Made by a program: the position numbers and the translations under genes
Notes under the pieces: generated by a model
Told to the model about the DNA's origin: nothing
The model's input: only the letters and a program-made list of their open reading frames with translations
Database searches by the model: none
Shown here: one piece after another, positions 13,029 to 20,862 of the stretch
Layout of the letters: the number at the start of each line of letters is the position of its first letter
Numbering within the stretch: the first letter of the stretch is position 1
Source of the DNA: an uncultured Bacteroidia bacterium
Lineage (GTDB): Bacteria > Bacteroidota > Bacteroidia > Bacteroidales > F082
Reading direction: 5' to 3'
NCBI GenBank assembly: GCA_902770835.1
Contig: CACXUM010000018.1
Location: 1 to 51,818, forward strand
DNA length: 51,818 bases

Positions 13029-14600
13029 ATGGGCGCATATATCAATTTGGGAAATTTCGGATTCCAAAGGGTAAGAAACAGTGAATATGTTGACAAGTCG
13101 GGGCTTATCGCTATAGTCAACAGTACGCTTTTCACCGAGCGTAGTTTTAGTTGCGTTTCGCGTAGTCGTCGTTTTGGCAAGTCGGTGGCTGCCAAGATGT
13201 TATGTGCCTATTACGACCAATCGTGCGACTCGCGCCACCTTTTCACCGACCTTGAAATTGCCTCCGACCCTTCGTTTGAGAAACATTTGAACAAGTACCC
13301 CGTCATTTTCCTCGACATGACTAATTTCACCACACGTTTCAAGGACGACAGCATCATGGAACATGTGCAAAAGGAATTGAAGGAGGACATACACGAGGCC
13401 TATCCGGATATTCCTGTCAAGGATGACGATGACTTGATGGCTTACCTTATTCGCGTCACGGATTCCACCCATCAACCGTTCATCTTCATCATCGACGAAT
13501 GGGATGCCATCTGCCGTGAGTTCAAGACGGGCACGCACGCCATGGACGAATATGTCAGTTGGCTGCGCCGTATGTTCAAGGGAAGCAATTCCCCACAGGT
13601 GTTCGCAGGCGTTTATATGACGGGTATTTTGCCCATCAAGAAGTACAAGACCGAATCCGCGCTCAACAATTTCATTGAGTATTCGATGGTGGAGCCTGTT
13701 GATATGGCTCCTTACTTCGGATTTACGAAAGATGAGGTAAAAATCCTTGCAGAAAACCATAAAATGGACTTCGATGAATTAGAGAAGTGGTACGATGGCT
13801 ATCAGATTGGGGATGAGCAGTCCATCTTCAACCCTAACTCGGTGATGCAGGCGCTTCGGAGCCGTCGTTGTCGCAGTTTTTGGGCCACAACGGGTTCATA
13901 CGATGCTGTGGCGCATTACATTCAGATGAATTACGAGGGACTGAAGGACGATGTGGTGCAGATGTTGGCTGGAGAACGTTGTAAAGTAAACCCTACCAAG
14001 TTCCAGAATGACATGTCCATCATCGGGGGTAAAGATGATGTGCTCACGGTACTCATCCATTTGGGCTACCTCAGTTACGACTGGCGTAAGGATGAGTGTT
14101 ACATCCCGAATAAGGAAGTGGCCGGCGAGATTGTTAACGCAGTGCAGTCCAACAACTGGACTCATGTGGTGAAGGCTGTGGAAGCCTCGGAGCAACTCCT
14201 TCAGGCCACCCTCCGTGGAGATGAAGTGGCTGTGGCGCGTGGCGTGGATGCTGCCCATGACGAGAACACCAGCATATTGAGCTACAACGACGAGAACTCG
14301 TTGGCTTGTGTGCTCAGCATTGCCTATTATTACGCTTCCAACGACTATATCATTCACCGCGAGTTGGCCACGGGCAAGGGCTTTGCCGATTTGGTGCTCA
14401 TCCCTCGAAAGAATGTCGATTCGCCCGCCATCGTCATCGAATTGAAATACGACAAGGCCGTTGATACCGCAATCGAGCAAATCAAGCGCAGGCAGTATCC
14501 CGATAAGGTTGCGCAGTATGCCGACCGTTTGCTGCTTGTGGGCATCACTTACGACCGCGAAAGCAAGCAGCATCATTGCCGCATCGAAAGGCTTGCGTGA
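13029..14600 (+). CDS. AAA-ATPase-like protein with C-terminal PD-(D/E)XK nuclease-fold domain (DUF1703 type)
   Basis: A 523-residue protein of the AAA-ATPase_like/PDDEXK_9 architecture. The N-terminus has YINLGNFGFQRVRNSEYVDK, followed by the modified Walker A SRSRRFGKS (residues ~44-52) and a Walker B-like FIFIIDEWD. The C-terminus carries GFADLVLIPR and IVIELKYDK, the D…ExK pattern of a nuclease-fold domain. These proteins are very numerous in gut Bacteroidales; their function is not established. The start at 13029 is set by the promoter just upstream. It is a stand-alone gene, ending at a terminator shared with the converging lemA. A distant paralogue pair lies at 50002-51818. Confidence 0.85.
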   Translation: MGAYINLGNFGFQRVRNSEYVDKSGLIAIVNSTLFTERSFSCVSRSRRFGKSVAAKMLCAYYDQSCDSRHLFTDLEIASDPSFEKHLNKYPVIFLDMTNFTTRFKDDSIMEHVQKELKEDIHEAYPDIPVKDDDDLMAYLIRVTDSTHQPFIFIIDEWDAICREFKTGTHAMDEYVSWLRRMFKGSNSPQVFAGVYMTGILPIKKYKTESALNNFIEYSMVEPVDMAPYFGFTKDEVKILAENHKMDFDELEKWYDGYQIGDEQSIFNPNSVMQALRSRRCRSFWATTGSYDAVAHYIQMNYEGLKDDVVQMLAGERCKVNPTKFQNDMSIIGGKDDVLTVLIHLGYLSYDWRKDECYIPNKEVAGEIVNAVQSNNWTHVVKAVEASEQLLQATLRGDEVAVARGVDAAHDENTSILSYNDENSLACVLSIAYYYASNDYIIHRELATGKGFADLVLIPRKNVDSPAIVIELKYDKAVDTAIEQIKRRQYPDKVAQYADRLLLVGITYDRESKQHHCRIERLA

Positions 14601-14620
14601 TATTGGGCATTTGAACAAAA

Positions 14621-14656
14621 AAATCGGGCAGAAACATCAAGTTCTCTGCCCGATTT
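14621..14656. terminator. Bidirectional terminator between the ATPase gene and lemA
   Basis: AAATCGGGCAGA (14621-14632) pairs perfectly with TCTGCCCGATTT (14645-14656). It is flanked by an A-run (14617-14623) that would be a U-run for the minus-strand transcript, so it can end both the ATPase gene (+) and the pyrI-lemA transcript (-). Confidence 0.8.
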
Positions 14657-14675
14657 TCATTATGTCCAAGGCCAA

Positions 14676-15254
14676 TCAAAATGTTTCTGGCACTTTGTCA
14701 GCCCCGGCATCAGCCTCGAAATAAGGCCGCTTCTCGAAGCCGAACATCTTGGCAATCAAGCTGCTCGGAAACTTGCGTATGCTTTGGTTGTAAACCTTGG
14801 CGGTTTCGTTGAAGCGGTTTCGCTCGGTGAGAATGCGGTTCTCGCAGCCCGCCAATTGCGCCTGCAAGGTGAGATACTCCTCGTTGGCTTTCAAATCGGG
14901 ATAGTTCTCGACTGAAACGATAAGTCGGTTAAGGGAGTTGCCCAACTCGTCTTGTGTGGTTTCAAAATTGGCAAACTCGTTCTCGTCGAAGTTTTCCGTG
15001 TTGACGGCGGCTTTGGCGGCCTTGGCGCGGGCTTCGGTCACGGCCAAAATTGTACCTTGTTCATACTCAGCGTAGTTCTTCACCAAGGCGACGAGGTTAG
15101 GCACAAGGTCGGCGCGGCGTTGGTAGACATTCTCCACCTGACCCCAAGCCGTGGTCATGGCCTCTTGCTTCTTGACGAAACCATTGTAGGTGCCGATGCC
15201 CCAAATGAGGATGACACCCACAATGATGGCGATAATAATGCCTGTTTTTTTCAT
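14676..15254 (-). CDS. lemA: LemA family membrane protein
   Basis: A 192-residue protein. It begins MKKTGIIIAIIVGVILIWGI, a single N-terminal membrane segment, then the LemA core with WGQVENVYQRRADLVPNLV and the coiled-coil helices of the LemA fold. The C-terminus FEKRPYFEADAGADKVPETF is typical of LemA. The role of LemA is unclear; in Listeria it is linked to antigen presentation, and elsewhere to membrane stress. I start at the ATG at 15254 rather than an upstream in-frame codon because the membrane segment begins there and pyrI ends just 2 bases upstream. It is therefore cotranscribed with pyrI. Confidence 0.93.
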   Translation of the reverse strand: MKKTGIIIAIIVGVILIWGIGTYNGFVKKQEAMTTAWGQVENVYQRRADLVPNLVALVKNYAEYEQGTILAVTEARAKAAKAAVNTENFDENEFANFETTQDELGNSLNRLIVSVENYPDLKANEEYLTLQAQLAGCENRILTERNRFNETAKVYNQSIRKFPSSLIAKMFGFEKRPYFEADAGADKVPETF

Positions 15255-15256
15255 AA

Positions 15257-15724
15257 TCAAATGAATTCCAGCTTGTCTTGCGTGGTGTTCTTTTCGCAAT
15301 AGTGGCAGTGCAGCTTGATGTTGCCCTCAGCGTCCTTAATCACGGTGAACTTGGTCGGCACGTCGTGTTCCTTGTTGGTGACGCAGTTCGGGTTGAAGCA
15401 CTTCACGATGTTCTCGATGCGCTCCGGGATGGTCACTGTCTGTTTCCTGATGACCTCGAAGTCCTTGATTTCGATGATGGAAGCGGTGGGGGCGACCAAG
15501 GCAATCTTGTTCACGTCTTCGGGCGCGAAGTATTTGTCGGAGGCTTTGACGAAGCCCTTTGTGCCGTACTTCTTGCTCTCCACGTTGGTGCCGAAATACA
15601 CGGGTGTGGTGACTTTCTCCAAGCCCAGAATCTTGACTACTTGGAACACCTTGTCGGCGGGAATATGGTCGATGACGGTGCCATTCTCAATGGCGCTAAC
15701 GGTCAGTTCTTTCTTTTTTTCCAT
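15257..15724 (-). CDS. pyrI: Aspartate carbamoyltransferase regulatory subunit
   Basis: A 155-residue protein matching PyrI. The allosteric nucleotide-binding domain is N-terminal (LTVSAIENGTVIDHIPADK, close to the family start), and the zinc domain has Cys109, Cys114, Cys140 and Cys143 (CFNPNC … CHYC). PyrI binds CTP/ATP and, with the PyrB trimers, forms the regulated ATCase that makes carbamoyl-aspartate in pyrimidine synthesis. Unlike the usual tight pyrBI pair, it lies 172 bases behind pyrB and has a promoter-like element of its own at 15781-15788. lemA follows after 2 bases. Confidence 0.96.
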   Translation of the reverse strand: MEKKKELTVSAIENGTVIDHIPADKVFQVVKILGLEKVTTPVYFGTNVESKKYGTKGFVKASDKYFAPEDVNKIALVAPTASIIEIKDFEVIRKQTVTIPERIENIVKCFNPNCVTNKEHDVPTKFTVIKDAEGNIKLHCHYCEKNTTQDKLEFI

Positions 15725-15758
15725 AGTGTTGTGTGTTTGTTGTTTGTCTTATGTGGGA

Positions 15759-15788
15759 TACACTTAGTGTAGAAATCGTTCAAAAATA
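15759..15788 (-). promoter_or_regulatory. Candidate pyrI promoter with dyad at the start site
   Basis: On the minus strand TATTTTTG (15788-15781) matches the -7 consensus. About 10 bases downstream, around the expected start of transcription, lies a perfect interrupted dyad TACACT-T-AGTGTA (15759-15771), a possible operator. No -33 TTTG at 19 bases is visible. The rest of the pyrB-pyrI gap is AT-rich, with repeated AAAATCAAT-like words; a small TTTGC/GCAAA hairpin follows the pyrB stop codon but has no T-run. Confidence 0.45.
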
Positions 15789-15896
15789 TATCTCAAAATC
15801 TTCTAAAATCCGATTTCGAATCTTTTTATCATTGTTTTGATTTTTTATTGATTTTATATTGATTTTTGACAGATTTCTTTGCGAAGCAAATACCAA

Positions 15897-16817
15897 TCAT
15901 TTTAATCCTAAAATTGAAGCGATGAGTGCCTGACGGGCATAAACGCCGTTTTGTGCTTGTTGGAAGTAGTATGCCTTCGGGTTGGCATCGACATCCACAT
16001 GGATCTCGTTGACGCGCGGCAGCGGGTGCAGCACACGGCAATTGGGCTTCGATGCGTCGAGCATGGCGTTGCGCAGCACGTATGAGTTCTTCACCTTCTC
16101 GTATTCCTCTGGGTCGGGGAAGCGCTCGCGCTGGATGCGGGTCATGTAGATGATGTCGGAGTGGGGAATGGCGTCCTCCAATTCGGTGTACTGGTGATAT
16201 TCCAGTTTGCGGTCCTTGATGTGCTGCTTGACGACACTCGGCAGCTTTAACTCGACAGGCGAGACCAAGTTGAACTTCGCATTGAAGTGGCACATGGCCT
16301 CCACGAGGCTGTGGACGGTGCGGCCGTATTTCAGGTCGCCGACGAGGGTAATCTCCAGATTTTCAAGTGTTCCCTGTGTCTTGCGGATGCTGTAGAGGTC
16401 GAGCATACATTGGGTGGGATGCTGGTTGGCACCGTCGCCCGCGTTGATGACCGGCACTTTCGACACTTCGGAGGCAAAACGCGCCGAGCCTTCGATGGGG
16501 TTGCGCATGACGATGAGGTCGGCATAGCTGGCCACCATCGTGATAGTGTCGGCAAGGGATTCGCCCTTCTGGATGCTCGTTCCCGCCGTGCTGCTGAATC
16601 CGATGACATTGCCGCCCAAGAGTTGGATGGCCGTCTCGAAACTCAAGCGGGTGCGCGTCGATGGCTCGAAGAACAGCGAGGCGATGATGCGCCCGTTCAG
16701 CAGGTTCTGGTGCGGGTTTTTCTCAAAGTCCTCGGCGATGTCGAGGACGTGGCAGATTTCCTCAGGCGTGTAGTCGCTGATGGAAATCAGGCTGCGGTTT
16801 TTCAGTGAAATTGACAT
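15897..16817 (-). CDS. pyrB: Aspartate carbamoyltransferase catalytic subunit
   Basis: A 306-residue ATCase catalytic chain of standard length. Seen are the carbamoyl-phosphate motif [12 protein letters not shown] with STRTR at 53-57, the [11 protein letters not shown] loop, and HPLPRVNEI near the C-terminus. It catalyses the first committed step of pyrimidine synthesis (carbamoyl phosphate plus aspartate). It is transcribed from 16974-16981 through a ~150-base leader that contains an attenuator-like hairpin and an overlapping short ORF. The partner pyrI is downstream. Divergent argS lies on the other side. Confidence 0.97.
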   Translation of the reverse strand: MSISLKNRSLISISDYTPEEICHVLDIAEDFEKNPHQNLLNGRIIASLFFEPSTRTRLSFETAIQLLGGNVIGFSSTAGTSIQKGESLADTITMVASYADLIVMRNPIEGSARFASEVSKVPVINAGDGANQHPTQCMLDLYSIRKTQGTLENLEITLVGDLKYGRTVHSLVEAMCHFNAKFNLVSPVELKLPSVVKQHIKDRKLEYHQYTELEDAIPHSDIIYMTRIQRERFPDPEEYEKVKNSYVLRNAMLDASKPNCRVLHPLPRVNEIHVDVDANPKAYYFQQAQNGVYARQALIASILGLK

Positions 16818-16966
16818 AGGCTTATCGATTTAGTTTGTTGATATTGCAAAAAAAAGACGGCCAACAATGTGACCGCCAAATATGATAAAAAAGGAAAACT
16901 CACGGTGAGGGAACAAGTTGATTCCCAAGTTTCAATCTTTTCCGATGGCTTGATTAAGTACCTCAT
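16802..16966 (-). CDS. Possible leader peptide ORF overlapping the pyrB start
   Basis: A 54-codon ORF starts at ATG 16966 ([12 protein letters not shown]…) and stops with TGA at 16804-16802, 16 bases inside pyrB. It crosses the whole attenuator-like hairpin and its U-run, the same layout as the E. coli pyrL leader ahead of pyrBI. The ATG would be almost at the 5' end of the transcript set by the -7 box, so it might be leaderless; an in-frame GTG within ...CTCACC-GTG-AGT is an alternative start. The peptide itself matches nothing I know, and whether it is translated is unproven. Confidence 0.4.
   Translation of the reverse strand: MRYLIKPSEKIETWESTCSLTVSFPFLSYLAVTLLAVFFLQYQQTKSISLCQFH
16848..16877 (-). 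terminator. Attenuator-like terminator in the pyrB leader
   Basis: On the minus strand GGCGGTC (16877-16871) pairs with GGCCGTC (16862-16856), 7 bp including two G-U pairs, around the loop ACATTGTT. Eight U residues follow (16855-16848). It lies ~30 bases upstream of the pyrB ATG. Just before it is a U-rich stretch (TTTTCCTTTTTTATC), as expected for a UTP-sensitive pause region. Confidence 0.65.
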
Positions 16967-16973
16967 CGGACTG

Positions 16974-17002
16974 CAAAGATAGGAAAGTTTTCTTTTTCGC
17001 AA
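16974..17002 (-). promoter_or_regulatory. pyrB promoter
   Basis: On the minus strand TATCTTTG (16981-16974) is a perfect -7 element, with TTG (17002-17000) 18 bases upstream as a -33 element. Downstream the leader contains TCCGAT/ATCGGA (16970-16965 with 16946-16941), GGGAA/TTCCC and CTCA/TGAG stem-loops before the terminator-like hairpin. Confidence 0.65.
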
Positions 17003-17044
17003 GGGAAAAAACGAAAAAATATAAGGGGTTTTGTTGAAGTTTTG

Positions 17045-17052
17045 TACTTTTG
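17045..17052 (+). promoter_or_regulatory. argS promoter -7 element
   Basis: TACTTTTG, a match to TAnnTTTG, lies 22 bases upstream of the argS ATG at 17075. No good -33 element is seen. It is back to back with the pyrB promoter about 65 bases away. Confidence 0.5.
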
Positions 17053-17074
17053 CAATCAGAAAAACCAAGTTAAT

Positions 17075-18886
17075 ATGTTAGAACAAGTACTAAGACAGTT
17101 ATTCATAGAGTCATTCAAAACTTTATATGGACAAGAACCGCCTGTGCAGCAGGTGAATTTCCAAAAAACGCGCCCTGAGTTTGATGGCGACATGACCATT
17201 GTGGTGTTCCCCTTCGGGAAATTGGCAGGCCGCAATCCTGAGCAATTGGCCAACGAAATGGGTGCCGAGATGATCAAGGAATCGGACATGATTGCCAAGT
17301 TCAATGTGGTGAAAGGTTTCCTTAACTTGTTGATTTCCGACAAGTTCTGGATGGATTTCTTCAAGGCGAACCACGAGAATCGCGACTTTGGCCGCAAACC
17401 CACTTCGGGAAAGAACGTGGTCATCGAGTATTCCTCGCCCAACACGAACAAACCTTTGCACTTGGGCCATATCCGCAATAATTTGCTCGGCTGGAGCGTA
17501 TCGGAAATCATGAAGGCCAATGGCAAGAAAGTGGTGCGCGTCAACCTCGTGAACGACAGAGGAATACATATCTGCAAGAGCATGTTGGCTTGGCAGAAGT
17601 GGGGCAACGGCTGCACACCCGAATCGACGGGAAAGAAGGGCGACCACCTCATTGGCGACTTTTATGTGCTGTTCGACAAGAAATATAAAGAGGAGTTGAA
17701 AACCCTTCTGCCTGAGAATTTTGCCGCGTTGAGCGAGAAGGAACAAGAGGAAGCCAAAGCCAAGGCAGAAGCCGAATCCACACTGATGAAGGAAGCCCGT
17801 GAGATGTTAGTGAAATGGGAGGCCAACGACCCCGAGGTGCGACACCTGTGGGAAACGATGAACCAATGGGTGTATGACGGCTTCGATGTGACCTACAAGC
17901 GCATGGGCGTGGCCTTCGAGAAGATTTACTACGAATCGCAGACCTATCTTTTGGGTAAGGCATTGGTGCAGGAAGGCCTTGAAAAAGGCGTGCTCTATCG
18001 CCGCGACGACAACTCCGTGTGGTGCGACCTCCGCGATGAAGGCTTGGACGAAAAACTCCTGCTTCGCCGCGACGGCACCTCGGTCTATATGACCCAAGAC
18101 CTTGGCACTGCCCAGCTTCGCGTCAATGAATACGACCCTGAAAAACTGATTTATGTTGTTGGAAACGAGCAGATTTACCACTTCGATGTGCTGAAGCGCG
18201 TGTTGGTACGTCTCGGTCGTGAGTGGGGCAACGATATTGAGCACCTTTCCTACGGTATGGTTGAATTGCCCAACGGCAAGATGAAGTCTCGCGAGGGAAC
18301 GGTGGTGGATGCTGATGACCTCATGGATGAGATGGTGGCCACAGCCAAGGCTGTTTCCGACGAACTCGGCAAGGCCAAAGACCTCACGCCCGAGGAAGCC
18401 GACAAACTCTATCATACGATTGGTTTGGGTGCTTTGAAATACTTCATCCTCAAGGTCGATCCGAAAAAGACCATGCTCTTCAATCCCGCTGAGTCTATCG
18501 ACTTTAACGGAAACACTGGCCCGTTTGTGCAATACACCCACGCGCGTATCTGTTCAGTTTTGCGCAAGGCTGAAGAACAAGGTATCAAGCTCGAAAGCGA
18601 GGTGAAGGTCAGCGACTTGCAACCCAAAGAGAAGGAAATCATCGTGATGATGTATGGCTGGCCGATAGTGCTGAACCAAGCCGCCGAAAACCGCAGCCCC
18701 GCGATGATTGCCAATTTCATTTTCGACCTCGCCAAAGAATTCAACCAGTTCTATCAAGAATGCAGCATCCTGAAGGAGTCTGACACCGACCGTAGAATGT
18801 TTCGCTTGCAGGTCTGCGACATGGTTGCGGCCTTGCTGAGGAATGCATCGGAATTGCTCGGAATTGGAATGCCAGAGAGAATGTGA
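17075..18886 (+). CDS. argS: Arginyl-tRNA synthetase
   Basis: A 603-residue class I aminoacyl-tRNA synthetase. The N-terminal additional domain recognises the tRNA D-loop, the HIGH motif appears as PLHLGHIRNN (HLGH at 129-132), the KMSKS equivalent is KMKSREGTVVDADD, and the C-terminal anticodon-binding helical domain ends LLGIGMPERM. It charges tRNA-Arg. I start at ATG 17075 because the -7 element lies between that codon and an earlier in-frame TTG. The gene stands alone; an inverted-repeat element follows it. Confidence 0.96.
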   Translation: MLEQVLRQLFIESFKTLYGQEPPVQQVNFQKTRPEFDGDMTIVVFPFGKLAGRNPEQLANEMGAEMIKESDMIAKFNVVKGFLNLLISDKFWMDFFKANHENRDFGRKPTSGKNVVIEYSSPNTNKPLHLGHIRNNLLGWSVSEIMKANGKKVVRVNLVNDRGIHICKSMLAWQKWGNGCTPESTGKKGDHLIGDFYVLFDKKYKEELKTLLPENFAALSEKEQEEAKAKAEAESTLMKEAREMLVKWEANDPEVRHLWETMNQWVYDGFDVTYKRMGVAFEKIYYESQTYLLGKALVQEGLEKGVLYRRDDNSVWCDLRDEGLDEKLLLRRDGTSVYMTQDLGTAQLRVNEYDPEKLIYVVGNEQIYHFDVLKRVLVRLGREWGNDIEHLSYGMVELPNGKMKSREGTVVDADDLMDEMVATAKAVSDELGKAKDLTPEEADKLYHTIGLGALKYFILKVDPKKTMLFNPAESIDFNGNTGPFVQYTHARICSVLRKAEEQGIKLESEVKVSDLQPKEKEIIVMMYGWPIVLNQAAENRSPAMIANFIFDLAKEFNQFYQECSILKESDTDRRMFRLQVCDMVAALLRNASELLGIGMPERM

Positions 18887-18897
18887 TTATGAAATGG

Positions 18898-19058
18898 AAC
18901 TACGAATTTCACGAATGTAACGAATGGTTTTGTAAGAGTTTTGCAGCCAAGGCTGCGGAATTATACGAATTTATTCGGTTCTCCATTCGTATTCATCCGC
19001 AACGAAGTTGCAAATTTTCATTCGTACAAAATTCGCATTATTCGTGTAATTCGTAGTT
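18898..19058. repeat. 161-bp extragenic inverted-repeat element with nested hairpins
   Basis: The ends are imperfect inverted repeats: AACTACGAATTtCACGAAT on the left (from 18898) and its complement on the right (to 19058). Inside are many ACGAAT/ATTCGT words in both directions, plus two perfect small hairpins: GCAGCC-AA-GGCTGC (18943-18956) and GCAAC-GAA-GTTGC (18999-19011). It contains no ORF and fills the argS-rsmE gap. The structure resembles a MITE or REP-like element; I see no target-site duplication I can defend. Confidence 0.65.
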
Positions 19059-19071
19059 AAATTAGCATCCA

Positions 19072-19779
19072 ATGAACGTTTTCTACATACCCAACGCAAA
19101 AGAAGGCCTAACCACCCTCCCCGAGGACGAGTCGAAGCACTGCGTCAAGGTGCTGCGCATGACCGAAGGCGAGCGGTTCTGCGTCACCAATGGAGAAGGC
19201 TATCTCTTTGATGCAGAATTGGTTGAGGCCTTGCCCAAGCGGGCCACCGTCAACCTGACGAACCAGCGCAAAGGGTATGACCATTGGAACTTCAAGCTCG
19301 AAATCGCCATCGCGCCGACCAAACTCAACGAGCGTACGGAGTGGTTCTTGGAGAAGGCCACAGAAATCGGCATTGACAAAGTGAGATTGTTCACCTCGTA
19401 CCATTCCGAGCGTCGCGCCGCCAATGTGGAGCGTTTCCAAAAGGTGATGGTCGCGGCAATGAAGCAGAGCATCAAGTCGCGCCTGCCTAAGGTGGAGGAT
19501 TTGGTGCCGTTTGAGAAATTGGTAAAGCAACCCTTTGAGGGTCAGAAGTTTATCGCGTGGATTGACGACGATGTGAAAGACTGCCTTTGCGACCTATATA
19601 ATAAAGGTGCAAACGCCTTGGTGCTCATCGGGCCCGAAGGCGACTTCAGTCCAGAGGAAGTGACCTTGGCCAAGGAAAATGGCTTCGTGCCGTGCAGCCT
19701 TGGTGAGGCACGTTTGCGTACCGAAACGGCGGCTCTCGTGGCTTGCCATACGATTCAACTCATTAATCAGATGAAATGA
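19072..19779 (+). CDS. rsmE: 16S rRNA (uracil(1498)-N(3))-methyltransferase
   Basis: A 235-residue protein of the RsmE SPOUT methyltransferase family. It has the N-terminal PUA-like part (FYIPNAKEG … HCVKVLRMTEGE) and the SAM-binding knot with LIGPEGDFSPEEV (IGPEGDFS at 186-193) and SLGEARLRTETA (209-220). It methylates U1498 of 16S rRNA in the assembled 30S subunit. The stop codon overlaps the ATG of the DUF4159 gene by four bases (ATGA at 19776), so the two are coupled, though no shared function is known. Confidence 0.95.
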   Translation: MNVFYIPNAKEGLTTLPEDESKHCVKVLRMTEGERFCVTNGEGYLFDAELVEALPKRATVNLTNQRKGYDHWNFKLEIAIAPTKLNERTEWFLEKATEIGIDKVRLFTSYHSERRAANVERFQKVMVAAMKQSIKSRLPKVEDLVPFEKLVKQPFEGQKFIAWIDDDVKDCLCDLYNKGANALVLIGPEGDFSPEEVTLAKENGFVPCSLGEARLRTETAALVACHTIQLINQMK

Positions 19780-20423
19780 AAAAGTTGTTGATACTTATAT
19801 GGTTGTCGTTTTCCTTCGTTGCTTCGGCTCAGCAGCTCAACATCGCCTTGCTGAAATATCGAGGGGGAGGAGATTGGTACGGCAATCCTACCTCACTCCC
19901 CAATTTGGTGCGTTTCTGCAACCAAGAGATTGGCACCGACATCAACCCGAATGTGCCAACCGTGGAACCGTCGAGTCCGGATTTGTTCAATTATCCCTAC
20001 GTCTATATGACGGGTCACGGCAATGTGGTTTTCGATGCAGCTGAGGCACAAAACCTCCGAAACTACATGCTTGCTGGTGGTTTCCTCCACATTGACGACA
20101 ACTACGGCATACGCCAATACATTGAGCCTCAAATGAAAAAGGTGTTTCCCGAATTGGATTTCGTGGAGTTGCCTTATTCGCATGAGATTTTCACGAAGCC
20201 GTATTCCTTCCCGAATGGCTTGCCAAAAATCCACGAACACGACAACAAGCCGCCTCAACTTTTCGCCTTGATTTACGAAGGCCGTATCGTGTGCATCTTC
20301 ACCTACGAATGTGACCTCGGCGACGGTTGGGAAGACCAGCGCGTGCATCACGACTCGCAGGAAACTCGCGAAAAAGCACTAAAAATGGGCGCGAACATCT
20401 TACGGTATGTTTTCACAAAGTAA
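19776..20423 (+). CDS. DUF4159 domain protein, exported
   Basis: A 215-residue protein. An N-terminal signal peptide (MKKLLILIWLSFSFVASAQQ, cleavage probably after SA) is followed by a DUF4159 domain with LLKYRGGGDWYGNPTSLPNL and a YMTGHGNVVF segment, and LHIDDNYG. The domain has a glutamine-amidotransferase-like layout, but no enzymatic activity is established. It is commonly found in Bacteroidota and Planctomycetes, often near MoxR-type clusters, which are absent here. It overlaps rsmE by four bases. Confidence 0.88.
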   Translation: MKKLLILIWLSFSFVASAQQLNIALLKYRGGGDWYGNPTSLPNLVRFCNQEIGTDINPNVPTVEPSSPDLFNYPYVYMTGHGNVVFDAAEAQNLRNYMLAGGFLHIDDNYGIRQYIEPQMKKVFPELDFVELPYSHEIFTKPYSFPNGLPKIHEHDNKPPQLFALIYEGRIVCIFTYECDLGDGWEDQRVHHDSQETREKALKMGANILRYVFTK

Positions 20424-20474
20424 CAAAGTAACAACAATAAAACAGTTCAACAATCAACAAACTCAACAATATAT

Positions 20475-20843
20475 ATGGAAGAACAAAAAAGAAAATGCCT
20501 CTATTGCGGTGAGCCGATTTATGGTCGCATGGACAAGAAATTTTGCTGCGATTCGTGCCGCAACAGTTACAACTACGAAAAGACCCACAAGCAACTCAAT
20601 GTGGTGCGCAAGGTGAACGGCGTTTTAGCCCGCAACCACACGATTTTGGAGGAACTGAACGTTAAGGGGAAAAGTTTTGTGAGCCGTCAGCAGATGATAG
20701 ACAAAGGCTTTGATTTCAAGTATTTTACGCATATCTATACCACCAAAAGTGGCTCGGTCTACCGTTTCGTTTATGACCAAGGCTATGTGCCCAAGGAAAA
20801 CGATGCAGAGCATTTCGTATTGGTGCAAAACGCTGAAGTATAA
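20475..20843 (+). CDS. Small zinc-ribbon protein
   Basis: A 122-residue cytoplasmic protein with an N-terminal zinc-ribbon: CLYCG (Cys8, Cys11) and FCCDSC (Cys24, Cys25, Cys28). The remainder, with NHTILEELNVKGKSFVSRQQ and FKYFTHIYTTKSGSVYRFVY, has no recognisable catalytic motif. I know similar short conserved hypotheticals from Bacteroidales but no function; DNA or RNA binding is only a guess from the zinc-ribbon. It lies 51 bases after the DUF4159 gene, behind a run of CAAC/ACAA words, and 19 bases before the C10 protease gene. Confidence 0.75.
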   Translation: MEEQKRKCLYCGEPIYGRMDKKFCCDSCRNSYNYEKTHKQLNVVRKVNGVLARNHTILEELNVKGKSFVSRQQMIDKGFDFKYFTHIYTTKSGSVYRFVYDQGYVPKENDAEHFVLVQNAEV

Positions 20844-20862
20844 TCATTTAATTCATAACACG

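Noticed and set aside
20710-20862. Upstream start for the C10 protease
   Set aside because: It would put 51 residues ahead of a clear signal peptide and overlap the zinc-ribbon gene.
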